Origin: Methylobacterium sp.
GTDB taxonomy: Bacteria > Pseudomonadota > Alphaproteobacteria > Rhizobiales > Beijerinckiaceae
Assembly (NCBI RefSeq): GCF_019745455.1
Contig: NZ_JAIETD010000115.1
Location: 1 to 64,000, forward strand
Direction: 5' to 3'
Length of the DNA: 64,000 nt
The translations under genes and the position numbers were made by a program. A model generated the notes under the pieces. The model was not told where the DNA came from. It did not search any database and worked only from the letters and a program-made list of their open reading frames with translations. This document shows, one piece after another, positions 26,733 to 34,681 of the stretch. Position 1 is the stretch's first letter. Every line of letters starts with the position of its first letter.

Positions 26733-27175
26733 CCGGTTCCGAAACGCCGACCGCCGCTTCCATCATCGCCAGGCTCGGCCTCGCGCCGCATCCCGAGGGT
26801 GGGCATTATCGTGAGACCTTTCGCGATCCCCGCGAGGTCGAGGGGCGCTCCGTCGGCAGCGCCATCTACTACCTCCTCGATGTCGGCGAGACGTCGGCCT
26901 GGCACCGGGTCGACGCCGCCGAGATCTGGTTCTGGCATGCCGGCGCGCCGATAGTGATCACCCAGAGCGCCAACGGCCATGATGCCGAGGCCCGCCATCT
27001 CGGCCCGGACATCGCCCGCGGCCAGCATCCGCAGATCGTGGTCCCGGCAGGGCATTGGCAGACTGCCACCAGTCTCGGTGCCTGGACGCTGGTAAGCTGC
27101 ACCGTCTCACCGGCCTTCACCTTCGAGGGCTTCGAGATGGCTCCGCCGGATTGGCGGCCGACGCCGCGGGGCTGA
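26729..27175 (+). CDS. DUF985 (Cupin_5) protein
   Basis: A 148-residue cupin of the DUF985 family. Diagnostic are IIARLGLAPHPEGGHYRETFRD at the start, SAIYYLLDVGETSAWHRVDAAEIWFWHAG (including the cupin His-Glu pattern), and VPAGHWQTATSLGAWTLVSCTVSPAFTFEGFEM. Members bind metals or small ligands, but the reaction is unknown. The start overlaps the previous gene (ATGA). Its last 59 bases overlap the end of the convergent DMT permease gene. Confidence 0.9.
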   Translation: MTGSETPTAASIIARLGLAPHPEGGHYRETFRDPREVEGRSVGSAIYYLLDVGETSAWHRVDAAEIWFWHAGAPIVITQSANGHDAEARHLGPDIARGQHPQIVVPAGHWQTATSLGAWTLVSCTVSPAFTFEGFEMAPPDWRPTPRG

Positions 27176-28034
27176 AGGCGGCGCGTGCCGCGACCACGGC
27201 GCCGGCGACGATGAGGAGGCAGGCGATGCCGAGGGCTGGCGTCGCCGCGGCAAAGCTCGTCGCCACCAGGATCAGGGTCGAGAGGACCGGCGCGGCGTAG
27301 GACGAGACGCCGAGGAGGCGAATGTCGCCCCGCTTCATCCCGACATCCCACAGGTAGAACGCCGCCCCCACAGGCCCGAGGCCGAGGGCGACGAGGGCGA
27401 GCCACTGCGCCGCATCGGCCGGCCAGACCGTCTCCTCGAAGGCGAGATGGCAAACGAGGCTGAGCGCCGCCGTGGCGAGGCAAAACCCGGCCACCGCATC
27501 GGTCGGCACCGCGCCGACCCGGCGAGACAGCACCGAGTAGCCTGCCCAGACGAAGGCGCAGGCGAAGGAGGCGGCGTAGCCCGGAAGGGCGCCGGCCGGG
27601 AATTGAAGGTCGCCCCGCCCCGCGAACAGGGCGACGACCCCGGACAAACCGAGGAGCGCACCGACGACATGGCCTTGGCGCAGGCCCGCATCGCCCGGCA
27701 GCCCGGCCGAGAGCAGGACGATGAGGAGCGGCCAGAGATAGTTCAGGAGCCCGGCTTCCGCAGGCGGCGCGAGGCGGAGCGCCGTGAAATACAGCGCGTG
27801 GTAGCCGAACAATCCGCCGATCCCGAGCGCCCAGACCGCCAAAGGCTGACGTAGGGCCTTCAGTCCGGAGGGCCGGACGATCCAGCTCGCGCAGCCAAGG
27901 CAGCCGCCGATCGCGAAGGTCATCGCAGCGAGCTGGAAAGGCGGGACATTGCCCGACGCCGCCGTCAGCAGGGCGAGCAGCGACCACAGCAGAATGGCGC
28001 CGGAGCCGATCAGGGTCGCGGTGGCGGAGGTCAT
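27117..28034 (-). CDS. EamA/DMT-superfamily permease
   Basis: A 305-residue integral membrane protein with about ten helices in two EamA repeats. Typical stretches are FGYHALYFTALRLAPPAEAGLLNYLWPLLIVLLSA in the first repeat and DIRLLGVSSYAAPVLSTLILV in the second. It resembles the YddG-type aromatic amino acid or metabolite exporters, but the substrate cannot be read from sequence. The ATG at 28034 is preceded by GATCCATCGCCGATGACCTCC-type sequence with a weak ribosome-binding site. It is convergent with, and overlaps, the DUF985 gene. Confidence 0.88.
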   Translation of the reverse strand: MTSATATLIGSGAILLWSLLALLTAASGNVPPFQLAAMTFAIGGCLGCASWIVRPSGLKALRQPLAVWALGIGGLFGYHALYFTALRLAPPAEAGLLNYLWPLLIVLLSAGLPGDAGLRQGHVVGALLGLSGVVALFAGRGDLQFPAGALPGYAASFACAFVWAGYSVLSRRVGAVPTDAVAGFCLATAALSLVCHLAFEETVWPADAAQWLALVALGLGPVGAAFYLWDVGMKRGDIRLLGVSSYAAPVLSTLILVATSFAAATPALGIACLLIVAGAVVAARAAFSPAASAANPAEPSRSPRR

Positions 28035-28059
28035 CGGCGATGGATCACGGCGGCGGCCT

Positions 28060-28095
28060 GTCATTCCGGGGCTGCGCAGCAGAGCCCGGAATGAC
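28060..28095. repeat. REP-like palindrome (GTCATTCCGGGG type)
   Basis: GTCATTCCGGGGCTGC and its partner GAGCCCGGAATGAC form a short hairpin element upstream of the DMT permease start. It belongs to the same family as the elements at 17262 and 47345, reduced to the terminal arms. Confidence 0.75.
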
Positions 28096-28213
28096 GCTAA
28101 GGTTCGATCTGCGATGTTGATGGCCGCTGCGGTTGCGCTTTGCGTCCCCGGCTTCGACGATCTGACGTCGAGATGCAACGCGGGGCGGCAAGCCCCCCCC
28201 CCGCGTCCGGTGA

Positions 28214-28942
28214 TCAGGCGATGTACTGCGCGCCGTTGATCGTCAGGGTCGAGCCGGTGATGAAGCCCGAATCCTCGGCGGCGAGGTATTCTACCGCGCG
28301 GGCGATCTCCTCGGCCTCGCCGAGACGGCCGACCGGGATCGTCGAGATGATCTTGTTGCGGATGTCCTCCGCCACCGCCATCACCATGTCGGTGGCGATG
28401 TAGCCGGGCGCGATCACGTTGACGGTGATGCCCTTCGAAGCGCTTTCCTGGGCGAGCGCCTTGGCAAAACCGATCACGCCGGCCTTGGCGGCCGAGTAGT
28501 TGGTCTGGCCGGCCTGACCCTTCTGGCCGTTGATCGACGAGATCAGGATGATGCGTCCGAAATTACGGGCACGCATGCCCTCGATCACCGGACGGGTGCA
28601 GGTGAACATCGAGTCGAGGTTGGTCTTGATGACCGCCTGCCACTTGTCGAACGTCATCTTGTGAAAGGCGCCGTCGCGGGTGATGCCGGCATTGTTGACG
28701 AGGACGTCGATCGGGCCGACCTCGGCCTCGACTGCCTTGATCCCGGCCTCGCAGGCGGCGGCATCGCCGACGTCGAACTTGAAGACCGGGATGCCGGTCT
28801 CGGCCTTGAAGGCGTTGGCGGCCTCGTCGTTGCCGCCGTAATTGGCGGCGACCTTGTAGCCCTTGGCCTTGAGGCCGTTCGAGATCGCAGCGCCGATGCC
28901 GCGGGTTCCGCCCGTGACGAGGGCAACACGTTGCTGGGACAT
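28214..28942 (-). CDS. phaB: acetoacetyl-CoA reductase
   Basis: A 242-residue short-chain dehydrogenase that reduces acetoacetyl-CoA with NADPH to (R)-3-hydroxybutyryl-CoA for polyhydroxybutyrate synthesis. The cofactor motif is VTGGTRGIGAAI (9-20), NNAG follows, the catalytic Ser lies in ILISSINGQKGQAGQTNYSAAKAG with the Tyr-x3-Lys pair, and NVIAPGYIATDMV is typical of PhaB. AGGAGGAAACC precedes the ATG. It follows phaA after 140 bases on the same strand, the usual phaAB order. Confidence 0.95.
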   Translation of the reverse strand: MSQQRVALVTGGTRGIGAAISNGLKAKGYKVAANYGGNDEAANAFKAETGIPVFKFDVGDAAACEAGIKAVEAEVGPIDVLVNNAGITRDGAFHKMTFDKWQAVIKTNLDSMFTCTRPVIEGMRARNFGRIILISSINGQKGQAGQTNYSAAKAGVIGFAKALAQESASKGITVNVIAPGYIATDMVMAVAEDIRNKIISTIPVGRLGEAEEIARAVEYLAAEDSGFITGSTLTINGAQYIA

Positions 28943-29082
28943 GGTTTCCTCCTGAATTTTTTTATGAATTTTTGCGTCGCGTTTCGAGGTCTGGCGTGGG
29001 TCTAGCCGCCTCGGCCACCCACGCCCACCGAGTTAAATTTCGAAGGGTCTCAAGATTTCTCGAAACCGAACGAGAATCGTCC

Positions 29083-30261
29083 TCACACCCGCTCGATGCA
29101 CATGGCGACGCCCATTCCGCCGCCGATGCAGAGGGTGGCGAGACCCTTCTTCGCATCGCGGCGCTTGAGCTCGTGCAACAGGGTGACGAGGACGCGGGCG
29201 CCCGAGGCGCCGATCGGGTGGCCGATGGCGATGGCGCCGCCATTGACGTTCACCTTGTCGGTGTCCCAGCCCATGTCCTTGTTCACGGCGAGCGCCTGGG
29301 CGGCGAAGGCCTCGTTGGCCTCGATCAGGTCGAGGTCGGACGGCTTCCAGCCGGCCTTGTCGAGGGCCTTGCGGGAGGCCGGGATGGGACCCGTACCCAT
29401 CACCTTAGGGTCGACGCCGGCGGTAGCCCAGGACACGATCTTGGCCAGCGGCGTGATCCCGCGCTTCTCGGCCTCGGAGGCCGACATCAGCACGATGGCG
29501 GCGGCGCCGTCATTGAGGCCCGAGGCGTTCGCGGCGGTCACGGTGCCGTCCTTCGAGAAGGCGGGCTTGAGCTTGGCCATGGCCTCCACGGTGGCGCCAT
29601 CGCGGATGTACTCGTCGGTGTCGACGATGGTGTCGCCCTTCCGGCCCGGAACGGTGACGGGGACGATCTCCTCCTTGAAGCGGCCCTCGTTGCGGGCGGC
29701 CTCGGCCTTGTTCTGCGACGCGGTGGCGAACTTGTCCTGCTCCTCACGGGTGAGCTGGAAGGCCTGCGCCACGTTCTCGGCGGTGGTGCCCATGTGGTAG
29801 CCGTTGAAGGCGTCCCAGAGCCCGTCCTTGATCATGGTGTCGACGAGCTTGATCTCGCCCATCTTCTGGCCGCCGCGCAGGTACTGCGCATGGGGCGACA
29901 GCGACATCGATTCCTGGCCGCCGGCCACGATCACGGTGGCGTCGCCGTTGGCGATCTGCTGCATGCCGATGGCGACGGTCCGCAGGCCCGAACCGCAGAC
30001 CTGGTTGACGCCCCAGGCGGTCGCCTTCTCGGGGATGCCGGCCTTGATGGCGGCCTGGCGGGCCGGGTTCTGCCCGGCGCCGGCGGTGAGGACCTGACCG
30101 AAGATCACCTCGTCGACGTCGTCGGGGGAGACGCCGGCGCGCTCGAGGGCGGCCTTGATCGCCACCGCGCCGAGCTCGTGCGCGGGTACGGCGTTGAAGG
30201 CGCCGCCGAAGGAGCCAACGGGCGTGCGTGCCGCGCCGACGATGACGATGTCTTCTGCCAT
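29083..30261 (-). CDS. phaA: acetyl-CoA acetyltransferase (beta-ketothiolase)
   Basis: A 392-residue thiolase condensing two acetyl-CoA to acetoacetyl-CoA. The nucleophilic Cys is in [11 protein letters not shown] near residue 89, the His in [19 protein letters not shown], and the second Cys in [16 protein letters not shown] at the C-terminus. The ATG at 30261 ([18 protein letters not shown]) gives the normal length; the upstream frame to 30369 is not conserved. It is divergent from the regulator phaR and upstream of phaB, so it supplies the polyhydroxybutyrate pathway. The synthase phaC is not in this window. Confidence 0.95.
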   Translation of the reverse strand: MAEDIVIVGAARTPVGSFGGAFNAVPAHELGAVAIKAALERAGVSPDDVDEVIFGQVLTAGAGQNPARQAAIKAGIPEKATAWGVNQVCGSGLRTVAIGMQQIANGDATVIVAGGQESMSLSPHAQYLRGGQKMGEIKLVDTMIKDGLWDAFNGYHMGTTAENVAQAFQLTREEQDKFATASQNKAEAARNEGRFKEEIVPVTVPGRKGDTIVDTDEYIRDGATVEAMAKLKPAFSKDGTVTAANASGLNDGAAAIVLMSASEAEKRGITPLAKIVSWATAGVDPKVMGTGPIPASRKALDKAGWKPSDLDLIEANEAFAAQALAVNKDMGWDTDKVNVNGGAIAIGHPIGASGARVLVTLLHELKRRDAKKGLATLCIGGGMGVAMCIERV

Positions 30262-30478
30262 GGTGTCCTGTCTCCTCGATACGAGCGGCCTGCCGATGAC
30301 GCCGTCGAGGGCGTGCGCGCTTTGAGCCGTTGACCGGATGAAAGCCCTCGACTTCGTGAAGTCAAGCATGGCGCTCGGGTATACCAGTCGGTTACCCTCT
30401 CAAGCAGTGCCGGAATGTAGCGAGGGCTTAGCACTATTCTGCGGGGACGAGCTGCAGATTGCTGTTTTCGTCGGCCTG

Positions 30479-30499
30479 GGAAAGCCTTAAGGTCTTTCC
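30479..30499. promoter_or_regulatory. palindromic operator candidate upstream of phaR
   Basis: GGAAAG and CTTTCC flank the self-complementary core CCTTAAGG, with a single extra T after the core. This gives a near-perfect 20-base dyad in the phaA-phaR divergent gap, 40 bases before the first possible phaR start. It could bind PhaR or another dimeric regulator. It is not followed by a T run, so it is not a terminator. Confidence 0.4.
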
Positions 30500-30574
30500 A
30501 GGAACGCAGCGATCCCTGCCGGTCCGGGAGGCGCAGGAATGAACGCTGGCATGATCGGTCGGGAGAGGCCGCAG

Positions 30575-31180
30575 ATGGCGGAAAACGGCAAGGCCCATCA
30601 CACGGTCATCAAGAAATACGCCAACCGGCGTCTCTACCACACCGGCACCTCCACCTACGTGACCCTCGAGGATCTGGCCGGCATGGTCCAGGGCGGCGAG
30701 GATTTCCTCGTCTACGACGCCCGCACGGGCGACGACATCACCCGCTCGGTGCTGACCCAGATCATCTTCGAGCAGGAGAACAAGGCCGGCGAGGACAACC
30801 TCCTGCCGGTGGCTTTCCTGCGCCAGCTCATCCGCTTCTACGGCGACAGCATGCGCACCATGGTCCCGAGCTTCCTCGAATTCTCGATGGCGAATTTCGC
30901 AAGCGACAAGGAAGGTCTTCGCGAGAAGATGACCCAGAGTTTCGGGCCGACCGTGTTCCAGAACGCGCTCGAAGAGCAGGTCCGCGCCAATATGAACTTC
31001 TTCGGCGACGCCATGAAGATGTTCACGGCCTTCGGCACCGGCCCGCTCTCGGGCATGAACAAGCCGCCGCAGGCCGTCCAGGTCTCGCCCCCCGGCCCGG
31101 CGGCCGGCAATGATCTCGACGACCTCAAGCGCCAGATGGCCGAGATGCAGTCCCGTCTCGAGGACCTCGCCAAGAAATAG
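30575..31180 (+). CDS. phaR: polyhydroxyalkanoate synthesis regulator PhaR
   Basis: About 201 residues. The N-terminal PHB/PHA accumulation regulator DNA-binding domain begins VIKKYANRRLYHTGTSTYVTLEDLA (family signature), and the PHB_acc repeats follow to about residue 125. The C-terminal 40 residues form a coiled coil (DDLKRQMAEMQSRLEDLAKK). PhaR represses phasin and pha genes and binds the polymer. The ATG at 30575 gives the usual short N-terminus; one at 30539 with a better Shine-Dalgarno (GGAGG) would add 12 residues. It is divergent from phaA. Confidence 0.93.
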   Translation: MAENGKAHHTVIKKYANRRLYHTGTSTYVTLEDLAGMVQGGEDFLVYDARTGDDITRSVLTQIIFEQENKAGEDNLLPVAFLRQLIRFYGDSMRTMVPSFLEFSMANFASDKEGLREKMTQSFGPTVFQNALEEQVRANMNFFGDAMKMFTAFGTGPLSGMNKPPQAVQVSPPGPAAGNDLDDLKRQMAEMQSRLEDLAKK

Positions 31181-31213
31181 GGCGCCTTCGCCCGGCCCCG
31201 GCGGGACCCATCG

Positions 31214-31238
31214 TTAACGAAGGTTGACGAAAGGTTAA
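31214..31238. promoter_or_regulatory. CtrA-box-like sequence
   Basis: The stretch contains TTAA at 31214, TTGA at 31224 and TTAA at 31235. The last two are separated by exactly seven bases, close to the TTAA-N7-TTAA CtrA consensus of alphaproteobacteria. It lies 45 bases before the 78-residue gene at 31283. The assignment is by pattern only. Confidence 0.35.
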
Positions 31239-31282
31239 CGCCGGCCCAAGCCTTGCGCATCCCACCGCGAACGCAGCGGACG

Positions 31283-31519
31283 ATGGATGCGATGGCACAG
31301 ATCGAAACAGACGGACGTCCCCGCCCGGCACAGGGCCAGGCCCTGGTGCCCTACGGCGCGACGGCTGAGCGGGTGCTGCCGCTTCTGCGCGGCCGTCCGC
31401 TCGCCGGCTTCCTCGCCCAGCTCATCGTCAGCACCGACCCGGCCCTGAGGCCTTCGCGCGGCGACAGGACTCGCGTGGCCGCGGCGCGTTATGCGGCGAC
31501 CGCTCGCGTCGGCGCATAA
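31283..31519 (+). CDS. 78-residue protein of unknown function
   Basis: From the ATG at 31283 (MDAMAQIETDGRPRP); a second ATG lies at 31292. The C-terminal half (FLAQLIVSTDPALRPSRGDRTRVAAARYAATAR) resembles a small protein widespread in Rhizobiales that I recognise only as hypothetical. There is no signal peptide or membrane helix. A CtrA-like box lies upstream. Its stop codon falls in the A-run that forms the T tail of the convergent rpmF terminator. Confidence 0.6.
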   Translation: MDAMAQIETDGRPRPAQGQALVPYGATAERVLPLLRGRPLAGFLAQLIVSTDPALRPSRGDRTRVAAARYAATARVGA

Positions 31520-31547
31520 AAAAATCCCCTCCCCGGCGGGGAGAGGA
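31518..31547 (-). terminator. rho-independent terminator of rpmF
   Basis: On the reverse strand TCCTCTCCCC, a GCC loop and GGGGAGGGGA form a ten-base-pair stem with one mismatch, followed by seven T. It lies about 30 bases after the rpmF stop. Confidence 0.85.
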
Positions 31548-31578
31548 TCATGACCGGCTAACGATAAACCAGAAGAGA

Positions 31579-31767
31579 TCAGGCTTCGGCCGACTTCACC
31601 TTGAGGACCTGGCGGCCGCGATACATGCCGGTCTTGAGGTCGATGTGGTGGGGGCGGCGCAGCTCGCCCGAATCCTTGTCCTCGACATAGGTCGGGGCCT
31701 TGAGGGCGTCGGCGGAGCGGCGCATTCCGCGCCGGGAGGGGGAGGTTTTACGCTTCGGAACGGCCAT
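31579..31767 (-). CDS. rpmF: 50S ribosomal protein L32
   Basis: A 62-residue protein of the large ribosomal subunit. [20 protein letters not shown] is the invariant L32 start, and [21 protein letters not shown] is the alphaproteobacterial C-terminal part. The zinc-binding cysteines of some L32 proteins are absent, as usual in this class. It is transcribed alone, with a strong terminator immediately downstream. Confidence 0.97.
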
Positions 31768-32019
31768 GGTCGGGTCCTGCTACGGCAAAAAGGTGCCCGA
31801 GCGCCCTCCCCTCCGGGAGAGGAAAGCCGCAGCACCGTGTTCGAACGGAGATTCGTCGGCAGCGTATAACGCGGCGCGGCGGCGCTGGCTAGAGGCGGTC
31901 TACCGACTGCCTAAACGACAGCAAAAGCCGATGTTAAGCCGTGGTTCAAGCGGGAAGTCCCCCTATGTCGTCAGATGACGCGGCCATCGTGCCGGCGCCG
32001 TCGCTTCGGGAGAAACCCC

Positions 32020-32394
32020 ATGACGTCCTCGCTTCTGCGCACCCTCGCCGTCCTGTCCTGCCTTGCGGCCGCCCCCGCCCTGGCGCAGTCGCCGAGCCCC
32101 TCGACTCCCACCACGAAGCCCGCCACCGCCCCGACGGTGGCGCCGGTCGCCCCGCCGAAGGCTCCGGCGGCTCCCGAAGTCGCCAAGCACGATGCGGGCA
32201 AGCACACCCTGATCGACCTCAACAGCGCCACCTCCGCCGAGCTCGACGCGCTGCCGGGCATCGGGGCCGCCCGCTCCGAGGCGATCATCAAGGGCCGCCC
32301 CTACAAGGGCAAGGACGAGCTCGTCTCGAAGAAGATCCTCTCCGAGAGCGTCTATGCCGGCATCAGGGACAAGGTGATCGCCAAGCAGAAGTAA
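32020..32394 (+). CDS. exported helix-hairpin-helix (ComEA-like) protein
   Basis: A 124-residue protein from the ATG at 32020, with GGGAGAAA as ribosome-binding site. The signal peptide MTSSLLRTLAVLSCLAAAPALA is followed by a Pro/Thr/Ala linker (23-60). A ComEA-type helix-hairpin-helix domain follows: LIDLNSATSAELDALPGIG and AARSEAIIKGRPYKGKDELVSKKIL. Such periplasmic domains bind DNA and, in competent bacteria, pull it in. Whether this organism is naturally competent cannot be said. It stands alone. Confidence 0.85.
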   Translation: MTSSLLRTLAVLSCLAAAPALAQSPSPSTPTTKPATAPTVAPVAPPKAPAAPEVAKHDAGKHTLIDLNSATSAELDALPGIGAARSEAIIKGRPYKGKDELVSKKILSESVYAGIRDKVIAKQK

Positions 32395-32490
32395 GCGGAC
32401 GATCAGGGCCGGCTCGGTCCTCGAGCCGGCCTTGTTCCGCCGGGATCGGGATGTTAGGCGCCGAAGCACTCCGAACCGAGCGCCCCATCC

Positions 32491-33117
32491 ATGCCTCCTC
32501 AGCCAATCATTCGCGCCCATCGGGGCGACCTGCCCGCCGATTACCGTCCGGGTTCGGCCATCGCGATCGACACCGAGACGCTCGGGCTCAACCCTCACCG
32601 CGACCGCCTCTGCGTCGTGCAGATCTCCCGCGGCGACGGCGAGGCCGACGTGGTGCAGATCGTTCCGGGAGGCCCGGCGCCCGAGACCCTCAAGGCGGTG
32701 CTGGCCGATCCGGCCGTGCTCAAGATCTTCCACTTCGCGAGGTTCGATCTTGCGGTGCTGTTCCAGGCCCTCGGCGTCATGCCGTCGCCGGTCTATTGCA
32801 CCAAGGTCGCCTCGAAGCTCGCCCGTACCTATACCGACCGCCACGGCCTGAAGGACGTCGTCCGCGAACTCGTCGGGGTCGATCTCTCGAAGCAGCAGCA
32901 ATCCTCCGATTGGGGCGCCGAGACCCTGACCCAGGCCCAGCTCGACTACGCCGCTTCGGACGTCCTCCATCTTCATGCCGCGCGCGCGCGACTCGATGCC
33001 ATGCTCGCCCGCGAGGGGCGCACGGAGCTGGCGCAGAGCTGCTTCGACTTCCTGCCCACCCGTGCCCGCCTCGATCTCGCCGGCTGGCCGGACAGCGATA
33101 TCTTCGCGCATACGTAA
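32491..33117 (+). CDS. ribonuclease D (single-domain DEDDy exonuclease)
   Basis: A 208-residue 3'-5' exonuclease of the RNase D family. Exo I is IAIDTETLGLNPHRDRLCVVQIS, Exo II is LKIFHFARFDLAVLFQALG, and Exo III is LDYAASDVLHLHAAR with the Tyr that marks the DEDDy type. It lacks the C-terminal HRDC domains of the longer enzyme, as is common in alphaproteobacteria. It probably trims tRNA or other small RNA 3' ends. No operon partner is evident. Confidence 0.92.
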   Translation: MPPQPIIRAHRGDLPADYRPGSAIAIDTETLGLNPHRDRLCVVQISRGDGEADVVQIVPGGPAPETLKAVLADPAVLKIFHFARFDLAVLFQALGVMPSPVYCTKVASKLARTYTDRHGLKDVVRELVGVDLSKQQQSSDWGAETLTQAQLDYAASDVLHLHAARARLDAMLAREGRTELAQSCFDFLPTRARLDLAGWPDSDIFAHT

Positions 33118-33296
33118 TCTGCGCCGTGGAATCGTGCGCCGACGCACATGCGTGAGGTGTCGTCCGCGCTGAAGCGATTGATCATTCGTCAATCGAAAGG
33201 TCATAACTTCGCCACCGCACGCGCGCATCCGCTCGGCATCTCAAGAGATGGCCCAATCAGGCGGGGCTGTCGGCAGCGGTCTTTCTCAGGACATCC

Positions 33297-34025
33297 ATGC
33301 AGGGGCTCGAAGCCATCGGGACGACGGGGCTGAGCGGGGCGGGTGCAAACTCGCTGCGCACCCGTGCCCATGCGCGCGCCCGCAACCACAGCACGCGGGT
33401 GAGGCGGCTTCGGGTGCTGATTCCCGCCGCCGCCCTGCTCTCGCTGGCCGGGCTCGCCGCCTATACCCTCAACCCGTTCGGCCATATCGCCCCGGGGGTG
33501 ACGGTCGGGCCGGTGAGCCTGTCGGGCACCAAGGTGCGGATGGAGAGCCCTCGCCTGTCAGGCTTCCGCAAGGGCACACGCGGCTACGAGGTCACCGCCG
33601 AGGCGGCGTTGCAGGACGTACGCAAGCCGACGCTGATCGAGCTGCAATCCATGAAGGGGCGCGTCGACACCGACGACAAGGGCGGCCTCGCCCATCTCGA
33701 GGCGGCCACCGGCCTGTTCGACACCGCCAAGGAGGCCCTGACGCTCGAGCGCGACATTCGCCTCTGGACCGACAAGGGCGAGGAGGTGCGCCTGAAATCC
33801 GCCGCCGTGGACTTCAAGACCGGCGGCATCTCCTCGCGCGAGAGCGTGACGGTCACGGTGCCGAGTGGCTCGGTGGCGGCCGACAGCCTCGACGTGGTCG
33901 AGAACGGCCGCGTCATCTCCTTCATCGGCAACGTCCGCGCCGAATTCCATACCAGCGGCTCCAAGGCCGACGCGACGCGCATCCGCACGACGGAGGCGGT
34001 GCCGGCCGCCGAGGCCAAGCCATGA
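33297..34025 (+). CDS. lptC: LPS export protein LptC
   Basis: A 242-residue bitopic inner-membrane protein that links the LptBFG transporter to the periplasmic LptA bridge. A basic N-terminus (TRAHARARNHSTRVRRLR) precedes one membrane helix at about 41-60, and the periplasmic LptC/OstA-like beta-jellyroll follows (about 75-225). ENGRVISFIGNVRAEF resembles the repeated LptA/C unit. Its stop overlaps the lptA start (ATGA). It is the first gene of the lptC-lptA-lptB-rpoN order typical of Rhizobiales. Confidence 0.9.
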   Translation: MQGLEAIGTTGLSGAGANSLRTRAHARARNHSTRVRRLRVLIPAAALLSLAGLAAYTLNPFGHIAPGVTVGPVSLSGTKVRMESPRLSGFRKGTRGYEVTAEAALQDVRKPTLIELQSMKGRVDTDDKGGLAHLEAATGLFDTAKEALTLERDIRLWTDKGEEVRLKSAAVDFKTGGISSRESVTVTVPSGSVAADSLDVVENGRVISFIGNVRAEFHTSGSKADATRIRTTEAVPAAEAKP

Positions 34026-34681
34026 GTTTTCGCGCGATGTCCGTGCTCGCCGTCGCAGGCGTCCTGGTCTCCGGCGCCGCTCTGGCTCAGCCGGCCTCGA
34101 ACGCCGCTCCTGCCGCGCAGCCGAAAAAGGAGCGCGGCGGCGCTCTGGGCGCCCTCGGCGGCGGCAAGGAGCCGATCAAGATCGACGCCGACCGGCTCGA
34201 CGTGTTCGATCGTGAGAACAAGGCGGTTTTCGCCGGCAACGTCGTGGCGGTCCAGGGCGACAGCACCATCCGCTGCTCGACCATGACGGTGCGCTACCGG
34301 CGGGGCAGGGAAGCCAAGGCCGACAACGAGGCCGAGAAGCCGGCGGCAGCGCTTGGCGAGAACGGCATCCAGAAGGTCGAATGCGCCGGCCCCGTGACGG
34401 TGGTGCAGAAGGATCAGGTCGCCACCGGCGACAGCGCCGTCTTCGACCAGGACGCCAAGCGCATCGTGCTGACCGGCAACGTCGTCCTGAGCCAGTGCCA
34501 GAACGTCACCCGCGGTTCGCGCCTCGTCTACGACATGAATACGGGCCGCGCCAACATGGACCCGGTGGCGGGGGGGCGCGTCTCGGCGATGTTCGTGCCG
34601 CAGAAGGAAGATGGGGCGAAGGGCTGCGCTCAGCCGGCGGCCGGCAAGCCAGCCGACAAGCCGCGAGCCCAGGCGAATTGA
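34022..34681 (+). CDS. lptA: LPS transport periplasmic protein LptA
   Basis: A 219-residue periplasmic protein forming the lipopolysaccharide bridge between inner and outer membranes. The signal peptide ends SGAALAQPA. The OstA-like fold carries IKIDADRLDVFDRENKAVFAGNVVAVQGDSTIRC, and its repeat VATGDSAVFDQDAKRIVLTGNVVLSQ, the two most conserved segments of the family. The Lys/Ala/Pro-rich tail is not conserved. The start overlaps the lptC stop by four bases; the stop overlaps the TTG start of lptB. Confidence 0.92.
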   Translation: MSFRAMSVLAVAGVLVSGAALAQPASNAAPAAQPKKERGGALGALGGGKEPIKIDADRLDVFDRENKAVFAGNVVAVQGDSTIRCSTMTVRYRRGREAKADNEAEKPAAALGENGIQKVECAGPVTVVQKDQVATGDSAVFDQDAKRIVLTGNVVLSQCQNVTRGSRLVYDMNTGRANMDPVAGGRVSAMFVPQKEDGAKGCAQPAAGKPADKPRAQAN

